This document shows positions 17,208-25,601 of a stretch of 64,000 bases of DNA, piece by piece. The DNA comes from Agromyces cerinus subsp. cerinus. Its GTDB lineage: Bacteria; Actinomycetota; Actinomycetes; Actinomycetales; Microbacteriaceae. Within the stretch, counting starts at the first letter, position 1. Each line of letters starts with the position of its first letter. The position numbers and the translations under genes are program-made. The notes beneath the pieces are model-generated. The model was not told the DNA's origin. It did not search any database and worked only from the letters and a program-made list of their open reading frames with translations. The stretch lies in contig NZ_FSRJ01000003.1 of NCBI RefSeq assembly GCF_900142065.1, positions 186,001-250,000 on the forward strand, written 5' to 3'.

Positions 17208-17261
17208 CCCGTGATCCACAGCACCGCACCGAACACACATTCCGACGAAGGAGCAGTCCCC

Positions 17262-18569
17262 ATGAACCTCTCGACCTCGCAGCTCAGCCGCCGCGCCTTC
17301 CTCGGCGGTGGCACTGCACTCGCCGCGTTCGGCGCGCTCGCGCTCGCCGGCTGCGCCACCCCGGCCGCGCCGGGCGCCAGTGCCGGCGCCAACGCCGCGA
17401 CCAAGGCGAAGACGATCAACTTCTACGGCAACTCGCTCGGCGAGGAGGCGCTGAAGCCCGCATGGGAGGCGATCCTCAAGGACTTCTCCGCGGAGGAGGG
17501 CGTCACCGTCTCGCCCGTCATCTACCCCTACGACCAGGCGGCGACGCAGCTCGCACTCACCGGCCGCTCGGGCAAGCTCATGGGCGTCGGCCAGTCGGGC
17601 GGATGGCAGGTGCTGACGCCGATGGACGTGCTCGCCGATCTCACCGACCTCGCCAAGGGGCTCGGCATCCCGCAGGGCGTGCTCGACTCGTACACGATGG
17701 GTGGCAAGCTCCTCGTGCTGCCGCTCACGGCGTCGGGCATCGGCATCATCACGAACGGCGAGATCGCCAAGAGCGTCGGCATCAAGTCGGGCATGACGGT
17801 CGAGCAGTTCGCGACCGCGCTCGAGAAGATCAAGTCGCAGGACTCCTCGCTGATCCCCTACGCGGCGGTCACGAAGAACCCCGACCTGAAGGACGCCACG
17901 CACTGGATGTGGGGCTGGGGCAGCCCGGTCGTCACCGACGACTTCGAGTGCACGATCGGCGACAAGGAGAGCGTCGAGGCCATCACCTGGTACAAGTCGC
18001 TGCAGGACGAGGGCCTGACCCAGGCGAACGTGGCCCGCAGCGACGCGCGCATCCTGTTCGCGAGCGGGCGCGCGGCCCTCTACGACGACGCCCCGCTCGC
18101 TTCGACCTTCGTGAAGACGAACGGTGCCGCACAGAACATCATCGACAACATCAGCGCGATCGAACGGCCTACGGCCAACGGCAAGCCGTCGTACAACCGC
18201 GCCTGGGGCGGCGGCCTGTTCGCGAGTGCGGGCGAGGGCGAGCTCACGAGTCGCGACTTCATCACCTATGCCGCGACGAACCTCGATGCCGCGACCGCGC
18301 AGTACGAGCAGTCGGGCGTCGCGCCGGCCGCGAAGTCCGTCGCCGACCAGATCCCGGCGCTCGCCGCCGACGAGTACCAGACCACGTTCCGCACCGAGGT
18401 CTCCGAGCACGCTCGCGGCGCCGCGTGGGACCGCGTGCCCGTGACCGCGCAGATCGACGCGGCGATCGGCGCGGGCGTCGCGACCATCCTCGCGGGCCAG
18501 GTCGACGTGCAGACGGGCCTCAACTCCCTGAAGAAGGAAGTCCAGGACCTGCTCGACGCGAACTCGTAG
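17262..18569 (+). CDS. Tat-exported sugar-binding lipoprotein of an ABC importer
   Basis: A 435-residue family 1 extracellular solute-binding protein. The N-terminus has a twin-arginine motif (LSRRAFLGGG), a hydrophobic stretch and the lipobox LAGC, so it is exported folded and anchored as a lipoprotein. AAGGAG precedes ATG 17262 at about 17247-17252. It delivers substrate to the two permeases encoded just upstream. A pair of hairpins follows the stop. Confidence 0.92.
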   Translation: MNLSTSQLSRRAFLGGGTALAAFGALALAGCATPAAPGASAGANAATKAKTINFYGNSLGEEALKPAWEAILKDFSAEEGVTVSPVIYPYDQAATQLALTGRSGKLMGVGQSGGWQVLTPMDVLADLTDLAKGLGIPQGVLDSYTMGGKLLVLPLTASGIGIITNGEIAKSVGIKSGMTVEQFATALEKIKSQDSSLIPYAAVTKNPDLKDATHWMWGWGSPVVTDDFECTIGDKESVEAITWYKSLQDEGLTQANVARSDARILFASGRAALYDDAPLASTFVKTNGAAQNIIDNISAIERPTANGKPSYNRAWGGGLFASAGEGELTSRDFITYAATNLDAATAQYEQSGVAPAAKSVADQIPALAADEYQTTFRTEVSEHARGAAWDRVPVTAQIDAAIGAGVATILAGQVDVQTGLNSLKKEVQDLLDANS

Positions 18570-18589
18570 CAGGTCGTCCGGCGCCGGCC

Positions 18590-18657
18590 GCCTGCGGAGG
18601 GACCCGCAGGCCGCCGGCGTTCGGCGTGCGCCGGGGCATCCGCTCGAAGCGGATGCC
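18590..18657. terminator. Two hairpins between convergent genes
   Basis: GCCTGCGG (18590-18597) pairs with CCGCAGGC (18604-18611). Further on, GGCATCCGCT (18635-18644) pairs perfectly with AGCGGATGCC (18648-18657) around CGA. Both lie between the binding-protein gene and the convergent esterase gene. The second is built from two facing copies of the over-represented GCATCC word. Confidence 0.72.
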
Positions 18658-18676
18658 TCGACCCGACGGCCCTGCC

Positions 18677-19642
18677 TCAGGCCAGGCGGCCGTCGGGGAG
18701 CGCGAAGAAGTCGGCAGCGTGCTGGCGCGCCATCCGCTCGGAGACCTCGGCGACGGGCCCGTCGAGGTGGCCGTTCGCACGCACGCTCAGCCGCTTCGGG
18801 CCGGTGAGCGCGTGGTAGACGGCGAACTGCCCCCGCGGGTCGACGGCGGGATCGAGCACGGCCGCTGCCACATGCACCGGGATGCGGATGCGCTGCGCCG
18901 CCACTGCGGCGTCGAAGTAGCCGAGCACCGGGCGCACCTCGGGGTGCTCGACGAGGTGCCGACGCACGGCCTCGCCACTGCCGGTGCACTGCCGGGTGAG
19001 GCGGACCGCATGGTGTCCGAAGCTCGGCACGTCGAGCGAGGCGCGCCGGAAGCGGGCGTCCCAGGGGAGGGCCATCGCCCCGATGCCGCCGCCGAAGCTG
19101 CCGCCGCTGAAGTCGAGCGCCCCGGCGACGGCGGGGGCGGCGTCGAGCAGCACGGTCGCGGCGCGCCAGACGTCGGCGGCGGCGAATCGGTGCGAGTACG
19201 TGTCGCGGTGCGCGATGCCCGAGAGCACGTGCTCGTCGGGGAGCGCCGGGAAGCGACTCGAGGCGTTCGGCGCCGTGCCCGGCGCGGCGGGGAAGATCGC
19301 GGCCGTGTCCGTGGGCACCTGGTCGGGGTCGGGCGCGGTGCGACCGCCGTAGCCGTGTCCGATCACGAGGCCGCGGCGCACGGCGGTGGCGACGCGCGGC
19401 ACCATCAGGAACGCCACGGTCGGCTCGCCGGCCGATGAGGCGAACCGGATCTCCGTCACGAGATGGGTCTCGGAGGCGTCGAGGTCGCGCACGCGTTCCC
19501 AGGCGACGGGTCCGGTGCCGAACTCCTCGAACGTCCCTCGCCAGAACTCGTCGAAGTCGGCGGGCTCCTCCGGACGCCCGGCCGGCGTGAGCAGCTCGGT
19601 CAGCGAGTACTCGGTCAGTTCCTCTGGTCGGTTCGGGGTCAC
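18677..19642 (-). CDS. Acetyl xylan esterase (AXE1) family hydrolase
   Basis: A 321-residue alpha/beta hydrolase of the AXE1/cephalosporin-C deacetylase family. The nucleophile elbow is GGSFGGG, the acid Asp lies in VLDPAVDPRG and the His in ANGHLDG, and the N-terminal cap-like part carries FDEFW as in the family. It removes acetyl groups from xylo-oligosaccharides or other acetylated sugars, inside the cell since no signal peptide is seen. GTG 19642 follows GAGAGGAA. It is divergent from the large secreted protein gene, suggesting joint control. Confidence 0.85.
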   Translation of the reverse strand: MTPNRPEELTEYSLTELLTPAGRPEEPADFDEFWRGTFEEFGTGPVAWERVRDLDASETHLVTEIRFASSAGEPTVAFLMVPRVATAVRRGLVIGHGYGGRTAPDPDQVPTDTAAIFPAAPGTAPNASSRFPALPDEHVLSGIAHRDTYSHRFAAADVWRAATVLLDAAPAVAGALDFSGGSFGGGIGAMALPWDARFRRASLDVPSFGHHAVRLTRQCTGSGEAVRRHLVEHPEVRPVLGYFDAAVAAQRIRIPVHVAAAVLDPAVDPRGQFAVYHALTGPKRLSVRANGHLDGPVAEVSERMARQHAADFFALPDGRLA

Positions 19643-19722
19643 CGCGTGTTCCTCTCAGGACGTGCATGGTCGACGCTACCGGCGCCGCTGGCCGCATGGC
19701 CATTGACACTGTCGCATATCGC

Positions 19723-19741
19723 ATGCATCATGTGCATCATG
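19723..19741. promoter_or_regulatory. Operator-like palindrome over the start of the secreted protein gene
   Basis: ATGCA (19723-19727) and TGCAT (19733-19737) flank TCATG; the same bases also form a tandem repeat of TGCATCATG (19724-19741) that ends in the start codon. TTGACA at 19703-19708 is a good -35 element upstream. A sugar-responsive repressor could sit here; which one is unknown. Confidence 0.5.
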
Positions 19742-22700
19742 GATTCAACGCAGAACCCGGAGATCAACGACGAATCAGAGGTCGGCCATCGCCCAGGGCT
19801 GTGGAGCCGGCGCTCGGCGCTCCAGCTGCTGCTGGCCGCGGGCGTGCTGCCGGCGGTCCTCGGCGCCGATGCCGAATCCGCCGCGGCGGATCCCGGTTTC
19901 AGCAGCGTGAGCGGCTCGTTCCCCGACGCACTTCGCCGGTTGGACAAGCCCGAGCTGTCGTTCACCCGCCTCGCCCAGCTCGTCGGGCGCAAGCATCGGA
20001 TGACCTTCTTCCAGGCCCGTTGGGACGGCGGCGAGACGATCGTGCGAGATCTCGAGATCAAGCACGACGGCAAGTGGCTGTCGCTGACCGATCCCGAGCA
20101 CCGCTTCGACGAGCAGTGGGTGGTGCTGGCGGGCACGCTGCCCTCCGGGAGCGCGCCCGAGCTGTACGGCCCGCTGCAGCCGGCCTGGCTGGGCTTCACC
20201 TCGTTCCGGCGCCTCGGCGCCCAGGCGATCGAACTGCGCACCAGCACCGACGACGTGGAGCTCATCGTCAACTGGCGGCTCGACGGCGATCACCCCGAGG
20301 CGCACTACGTGCTGCGGGCCAAGAAGGCCGGCGACTACCTCGTCGGCTACCAGAGTCAGGACGCGAAGGAGCTCGACGACCTCGATGAGGTGCTGTGCGG
20401 GTCGTACCAGCACGCGCTCTCCGTGGTCGACGGCTCGGCCCCCCTCGGCGCATGGGAGCTGTTCGCGCCGATGGCGCTGACCCAGTACTCCGTCGCCGAC
20501 GTCGCCGTCACCTCTGGGGTCTACCTGCCCGCCGAGGTCGCCGAGTTCGTGCACGAACGCCAGCTGATGTCCGACCGGCAGCCGTACGGGATGAGCCTGC
20601 GCAACGACAGCCTCGACCTCGTGCCGAGCATCTACGCACCGCAGCCGGGGCTGCGAACCGCGATGGCGGCCGGTGATCGCCGCGGCTTCGCCTTCGGGCT
20701 CGCGGCTCGAGCGGGCACCCTCTACGACACGTACACCGAGCTGTGCCGGGGCGAATACGGGCTGAAGGCCTACCGGCACAACGTCTACGACCGCTCGCTG
20801 ACCGATGCCGTCCACGCCATGACCGAGCTCATCGCCATCGAGCCCGACGGCGACGACTCGGTCGACTACATCCCCTCGTACTCCGGCTGGTGGAACCGCG
20901 GCAAGGGGTTCGTCGACGTGGAGAACGAGGATGCGGTGCGCACCGCGGCCAGCGGCGTGCTGCTCTCGGCGCACTACCTGACGGGCACCGCGGACAGCAC
21001 CCTCTACGACCGTCGCGCCCGGCCGGCACTCGAGTACCAGCTGTCGCGCAAGGGGATCGGGCACTCGCCGGTCATCGGCGGCTCGGTCTACAACGACAAG
21101 ACGCAGTACCGGATCGGCCGGATCCCCACCGACGCGGTGAACCTGACGGCGCTCTCCCAACTCACCCACGGCCGCAACGCGGGCATCCAGCGACTCGCGG
21201 TGCAGGCGACCAAGGCGGGTGTCGTCGGGCAGAGCCGCGCACCCTTCGCGACCGCACTGGCGACCTACCAGCTCACCGGGGATCCGGCGTACCTGGCCGA
21301 GGCGACGCTGATCGGCAAGCGCTACGTGCAGGAGGAGATCCTCACGCCGTATCGCGGCAACGGGCAGCCGCCGGGCGGGTTCGCCTACAGCTTCTCGAAG
21401 TACTGGATGGATCTGCTCGTGCTGTTCGAGCTGACCGGCGAGGCCGAGTTCCTCGACGGCGCCTACCGGGAGGCCCAGCGGTTCATCACCCAGACCGCGG
21501 TGCGGCCGGTGCCGGACACGACCGTCACGGTGCCCGAGGGCCATGTGGTGGTGCAGCAGTACGACTGGGAATCGCGGAGCTCCCTTCCGTCGTACCCGAA
21601 CACCGAGGTCGCGCCCGAGACCGTGCCCGCCTGGTACGTCTCCGCGACCGGTCTCACCTTCGAGGCGCTGTCGTCGTTCAAGCTCGGGGTCAGCTCACTG
21701 ACCGATCCGGGCGGCGGGTACGTCTTCAACCCGTGCTGGGCCGGCGCGCTGCTGCGCCTGGCGCACCACACCGGCGACCCGTTGCTGGCGGACGTCGCGC
21801 ACAACATGGTGATCGGCCGGTTCACCACCTATCCCGGCTACTACAGCCGCCAGTTCCAGGTCGCCCAGATGAAGCCCGACTTCGCGACGAGCGGCCCGGT
21901 CGGGATCACCGGGTACTACTTCCACCACGCACCCGCCCAGCTCGGCCTCGCGATGGACTACCTGATCAACGAGAGCTTCTACCGCAGTGCCGGCAAGATC
22001 GACTTCCCGCACGTCTTCGAGGCCGACTTCGCCTACTTCAAGTACTTCGCCTACGGCCACGCGCCCGGCACCTTCTTCGGAGAGGACGGCGTGTGGCCGT
22101 ACTTCCCGGCCGGCCTGATCGCCCTCGACAACCCGCTGGTCAACTGGATGGCGGGGGTCGGCAACGACTCCCTGTACGTCAGCCTCACCAATTCCGCCGC
22201 CGCCGCGCAGTTCGTGGTCGTCGACCTCACCGGTGAGCTGACCGGGCTGACGGGGAGCGATGCGCCTGCGGTCGAGGTGGTGGCCGCCGACGGCACCCGC
22301 TCGTCCCAGACCGCCGTCGGGGGCCGCATCAAGGTGCGCGTGCCCGGACACGGGCTGGTCGCGCTCGTCGTTCGCGACGTCACGGTGGATCGGCCGGCAC
22401 TGCCGTTCGACGACATCGTCGATCACGGCCCCGACAGCTTCCACGAGGTCGACACGGTTCCGGGCACCGACTACGGCCTCGCCCGTGGCGTACTGCTGGT
22501 GCGCCCTGACCGGCCCGGCTACGACGCCTACGTGCAGATCGACACGGAGGAGCCGGCCGCCCTCAGCTACCGGATCGGCGACGGGCCGGCGCAGGAGGCG
22601 CCGCCGAAGGGCTACCCCTACGAGTGGACGATCCCCGTCGACTCCTCGGCCGACGCGTTCAGCTACGCGATCAGCGTCGGCTCGGCGACCACCGAGGAGG

Positions 22701-23764
22701 TCGCGCTGCGTCTGCCGGGCCGCATCAGCGGAGCCGACTCCGGCGTGGCCGGAGACGTGGTCGCCCAGGCCACGAGCACGGCCGGTGACCGGGTGCCGCT
22801 CGTCATCGAGGTGCGCAACCCGACCGACGAGCCGTTCGCAGGCGACGTGGCCCTGACCCTGCCCGACGGGTGGAAGCTCGACGGCGCTGCGCCGTCCGTC
22901 TCGGTCGATGCTCAGGGATCCGCCCGGGTGGAGTCGGCCGCGATCATCGCGTCGGGCTCCGCGCCGGGCGAGGTCCGGATCGAGGCATCCGTGTCGGCAG
23001 CCGACGGCGACCCGGTGGAGCTGCGGCCCGCGGCGATCGAGGTCATCGACCGCCGCCGCCTGGTGTCGCTCACCACCGACACCGCCATCATCAGCGGTCC
23101 CGGCGTGACGGTGCGGCTGACCGCCCTGGTCATCAACACCGGCGTCACCCCGCTGCGCGCCACACTCGCCCTGTTCGGCGCCACCGGGTGGAGCGTCGGT
23201 CAGAAGGAGGTGGCGATCGAGGTGCCCCCGCGCTCCGACCTGACGCACACCTGGACGGTCACGGCCGGATCGGCCGTGGCGCCGGGGTCGACGAACCGGT
23301 TCGAGGCGCGACTCGACGGAACCCTCCGCCGCGCCGTGCTCGTGCGGGTCGCCGACGAGGGCGTGATCGCCCACACCCAGTCGCCGTGGCCCGGCTACCT
23401 GGAGACCGGCCTGTGGTATCCGAGCGGCCTGGCCGGGTGGAACGGCACCCGCACGCGGTACAGCGACGTCGATTCGATCGGCAGCACCGTGACCTGGCAG
23501 GTGGACCTTCCGGAGGCCGGCGAGTACCGGGTCTCGGTCTGGTACCCGACGAACCCGACGACCACCACCTCGGCGGCCTACATCGTCGAGCATCAGGCGG
23601 GCAGCACCGAGGTGATCGTGAACCAGACCGAGGGGGCCGCCGCCTGGCGCCCGCTCGGCACGTTCCGCTACGCCGCCGGCGCGGTCGGCGTGGTGCGCCT
23701 GGAGGTGCGCAACGCCGCCTTCCACCGCGTCAGCGCCGCGCAGTTCGTCCGCATCGGGAACTGA
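19739..23764 (+). CDS. Large Tat-secreted protein, putative polysaccharide-active enzyme of unknown family
   Basis: 1341 residues. A twin-arginine signal (LWSRRSALQLLLAAG) and Ala-rich cleavage region fill residues about 18-50, so it is exported folded. The central region (about 130-800) is rich in Trp, Tyr and Asp and looks like an alpha/alpha-barrel plus beta-domain carbohydrate enzyme (lyase or hydrolase), but I recognise no catalytic signature. A NEW3-like beta domain follows (about 990-1090), and the last 130 residues match the golvesin C-terminal-type domain found on secreted hydrolases. The gene is divergent from the esterase and ends in a strong terminator. By eye it uses CTG more, and the GCATCC word less, than its neighbours, so it may be acquired. 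Confidence 0.75.
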   Translation: MDSTQNPEINDESEVGHRPGLWSRRSALQLLLAAGVLPAVLGADAESAAADPGFSSVSGSFPDALRRLDKPELSFTRLAQLVGRKHRMTFFQARWDGGETIVRDLEIKHDGKWLSLTDPEHRFDEQWVVLAGTLPSGSAPELYGPLQPAWLGFTSFRRLGAQAIELRTSTDDVELIVNWRLDGDHPEAHYVLRAKKAGDYLVGYQSQDAKELDDLDEVLCGSYQHALSVVDGSAPLGAWELFAPMALTQYSVADVAVTSGVYLPAEVAEFVHERQLMSDRQPYGMSLRNDSLDLVPSIYAPQPGLRTAMAAGDRRGFAFGLAARAGTLYDTYTELCRGEYGLKAYRHNVYDRSLTDAVHAMTELIAIEPDGDDSVDYIPSYSGWWNRGKGFVDVENEDAVRTAASGVLLSAHYLTGTADSTLYDRRARPALEYQLSRKGIGHSPVIGGSVYNDKTQYRIGRIPTDAVNLTALSQLTHGRNAGIQRLAVQATKAGVVGQSRAPFATALATYQLTGDPAYLAEATLIGKRYVQEEILTPYRGNGQPPGGFAYSFSKYWMDLLVLFELTGEAEFLDGAYREAQRFITQTAVRPVPDTTVTVPEGHVVVQQYDWESRSSLPSYPNTEVAPETVPAWYVSATGLTFEALSSFKLGVSSLTDPGGGYVFNPCWAGALLRLAHHTGDPLLADVAHNMVIGRFTTYPGYYSRQFQVAQMKPDFATSGPVGITGYYFHHAPAQLGLAMDYLINESFYRSAGKIDFPHVFEADFAYFKYFAYGHAPGTFFGEDGVWPYFPAGLIALDNPLVNWMAGVGNDSLYVSLTNSAAAAQFVVVDLTGELTGLTGSDAPAVEVVAADGTRSSQTAVGGRIKVRVPGHGLVALVVRDVTVDRPALPFDDIVDHGPDSFHEVDTVPGTDYGLARGVLLVRPDRPGYDAYVQIDTEEPAALSYRIGDGPAQEAPPKGYPYEWTIPVDSSADAFSYAISVGSATTEEVALRLPGRISGADSGVAGDVVAQATSTAGDRVPLVIEVRNPTDEPFAGDVALTLPDGWKLDGAAPSVSVDAQGSARVESAAIIASGSAPGEVRIEASVSAADGDPVELRPAAIEVIDRRRLVSLTTDTAIISGPGVTVRLTALVINTGVTPLRATLALFGATGWSVGQKEVAIEVPPRSDLTHTWTVTAGSAVAPGSTNRFEARLDGTLRRAVLVRVADEGVIAHTQSPWPGYLETGLWYPSGLAGWNGTRTRYSDVDSIGSTVTWQVDLPEAGEYRVSVWYPTNPTTTTSAAYIVEHQAGSTEVIVNQTEGAAAWRPLGTFRYAAGAVGVVRLEVRNAAFHRVSAAQFVRIGN

Positions 23765-23771
23765 CGACGAA

Positions 23772-23810
23772 ACCCCGCCGGCCGAGTGCGTACGCACTGG
23801 CCGGCGGGGT
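23772..23810. terminator. Strong bidirectional terminator
   Basis: ACCCCGCCGGCC (23772-23783) pairs perfectly with GGCCGGCGGGGT (23799-23810); the 15-base loop holds the palindrome AGTGCGTACGCACT (23785-23798). It separates the convergent secreted-protein and SDR genes. Confidence 0.88.
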
Positions 23811-23855
23811 CATTCCTCAGGCTCGCGGGATCGGCTCAGAGCGGCCCGCTGCAGC

Positions 23856-24575
23856 TCAGAGCCAGCGGTCGCGCAGCGCCGGCTTCAGCCAGGCGGCGGG
23901 GGAGGAGATCGACAGGCCGCCGTCGACGGGGATCGTCGTGCCGGTGACGAACGAGGCGGCATCCGATGCCAGGAAGGCCACGACGGAGGCGACCTCCTCG
24001 GGCCGGCCGATGCGGCCGAGCGGGTAGCCCTCGCTCTCGCCCGTCTCGGTCGCCGAGATGCTCCCGGGTGCCACGGCGTTGACGCGGATGCCGCGCGGTC
24101 CGTAGTCGAGCGCCAGCTGCCGCACGAGGCCCTCGACGCCCGCCTTCGCCGCGGCGTAGGCCGGCAGGCCCGGTGCCGCGAGCGAGGCGTTCACCGAGGT
24201 GATCGCGATGATCGAGGCGCCGGGCGCGAGCCTCGGCAGCGCGGCGCGGGACACGAGGAACGCCGAGTCGAGCGTCGCCCCGAGTGCGCCGCGCCAGTCG
24301 GCGTCGCTCGTGGCATCGGCCCGGCCGATCGGCATGCGCGCAGCAGCGAGCACCACGACGTCGAGCCGGCCGAGCGCCTGCTCGGCGTCGGCGACGGCCT
24401 GCGCCGCGGCATCCGCTCGGCTGCAGTCGGCGACGAGGTACCGTTCGAAGACGGGGTCGGCGGATGCCTCGAGCCCCACTCCGACGACGTCGTCGCCCTG
24501 CTCGGCGAAGGCCCCGGCGATCGCGAGTCCGATGTCGGAGCCGCCGCCGATGAGCAGCACGCCGCGACGGGTCAC
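23856..24575 (-). CDS. Short-chain dehydrogenase/reductase (SDR)
   Basis: A 239-residue classical SDR. The NAD(P)-binding GGGSDIGLAIA is at residues about 8-18; an Asn-Ala-Ser follows; the Tyr-x-x-x-Lys pair is in YAAAKAGVEGL; GIRVNAVAPGSI and the C-terminal VTGTTIPVDGG close the family pattern. Starts at GTG 24575, overlapping the DapA-family gene by four bases, so the two are coupled. Beside a lactonase and an enolase-superfamily enzyme, the likely job is oxidation of a sugar to its lactone (inference). Confidence 0.9.
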   Translation of the reverse strand: MTRRGVLLIGGGSDIGLAIAGAFAEQGDDVVGVGLEASADPVFERYLVADCSRADAAAQAVADAEQALGRLDVVVLAAARMPIGRADATSDADWRGALGATLDSAFLVSRAALPRLAPGASIIAITSVNASLAAPGLPAYAAAKAGVEGLVRQLALDYGPRGIRVNAVAPGSISATETGESEGYPLGRIGRPEEVASVVAFLASDAASFVTGTTIPVDGGLSISSPAAWLKPALRDRWL

Positions 24576-25489
24576 ACGCGCACCGCGGTCGGCAGGGGCG
24601 GGAGGTCGAGCTCTTCGATCACGAGGTCGACGGCGGCTCGGCTGCCGGCGTCGAGGCGAGCGGCCGGGTAGCGCACGGTGGCGTGGTCGATGATGCCGCG
24701 CGCCACGAGCACCTCCTTGTGCACCGCCCACGCGATGCCGCCCTGCAGACCCACCAGCACGAGGGGGAGCATACGGCGGAACCCGGCTCGCGCCTCCTCG
24801 ACGCGCCCCGTGACGAACAGGTCGAGCACCGGGGCGAGCAGGTCGGCGAACTCGCAGGCCGGCATCGTGCCGACCGCGCCGCGCGCGTACTCCTCGAGGC
24901 AGAACTGCGCGTTCTGGCCGCCGAGCACCGCGAAGTCGGCGTCGCCGATGGCCTCGACGACCGCGCCGACCTTCGGAGCGGTCGGGGGCGCCTCGATCTT
25001 CACCGAGTCGACGCCGTCGAGGCGGGCGAGCTCGGCGATGAGCGACGGCGGCATGGCGACGCCGGTCACGCCGGGGGCGTCCTGCACCATGACCGAGAGG
25101 GAGGTGGCCGCGGCGACCTCGCCGTAGAAGTCGATGAGGCTCGCCGCCGGCGGCTTCACCATGAACGGCGGCAGCACCATGAGCGCGTCGGCGCCGCCCT
25201 CCTGGGCGATGAGCGACTGCTCGATCGAGGTCGCCGTCGAGGTGCCGTTGACGCCGGCGATGACGGGGATGCGGCCGTCGACGATCTCGACGACGTCGGA
25301 GAGGATGGTGCGTCGTTCGACTGCGGTGAGCGCGAACCCCTCGCTCGCCATGCCGAAGACGGCCACGCCGTCGACGCCGGAGGCGAGCTGGAACTCGACC
25401 AGTCGTCGCAGACTTGGGCGGTCGAGTGCGCCCGATTCATCGAACGGGGTGGCAAGAATCGGCATCAAGCCATGGAGCTTCGGGGCCAT
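24572..25489 (-). CDS. Dihydrodipicolinate synthase (DapA) family aldolase/lyase
   Basis: A 305-residue TIM-barrel class I lyase. The Schiff-base Lys164 sits in SVKIEAPP and the GMASEG loop replaces the usual GTTGE. The catalytic Tyr of DapA (YNxPxRT) is replaced: residues 135-143 read VQDAPGVTG with Gln136. So it is not a lysine-pathway DapA; relatives cleave 2-keto-3-deoxy sugar acids or similar. ATG 25489 follows GAGGAA. It is translated together with the SDR and is divergent from the SMP-30 lactonase, which fits sugar-acid breakdown. Confidence 0.85.
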   Translation of the reverse strand: MAPKLHGLMPILATPFDESGALDRPSLRRLVEFQLASGVDGVAVFGMASEGFALTAVERRTILSDVVEIVDGRIPVIAGVNGTSTATSIEQSLIAQEGGADALMVLPPFMVKPPAASLIDFYGEVAAATSLSVMVQDAPGVTGVAMPPSLIAELARLDGVDSVKIEAPPTAPKVGAVVEAIGDADFAVLGGQNAQFCLEEYARGAVGTMPACEFADLLAPVLDLFVTGRVEEARAGFRRMLPLVLVGLQGGIAWAVHKEVLVARGIIDHATVRYPAARLDAGSRAAVDLVIEELDLPPLPTAVRV

Positions 25490-25521
25490 TGGCCAGTTCC
25501 TCACTTCAGCGTCGTTGCTTC

Positions 25522-25541
25522 TGTCAGTCTCGCAACTGACA
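25522..25541. promoter_or_regulatory. Operator-like inverted repeat in the divergent aldolase/lactonase promoter
   Basis: TGTCAGT (25522-25528) and ACTGACA (25535-25541) are perfect seven-base arms around a six-base spacer, 33 bases upstream of the aldolase start and 61 upstream of the lactonase start. It suits a dimeric repressor controlling both genes. Confidence 0.5.
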
Positions 25542-25601
25542 TTCATATTGTGAGATAGCCTGCCACATATCGGGTAACACCACCACCGGAGGAAGACACG
25601 G

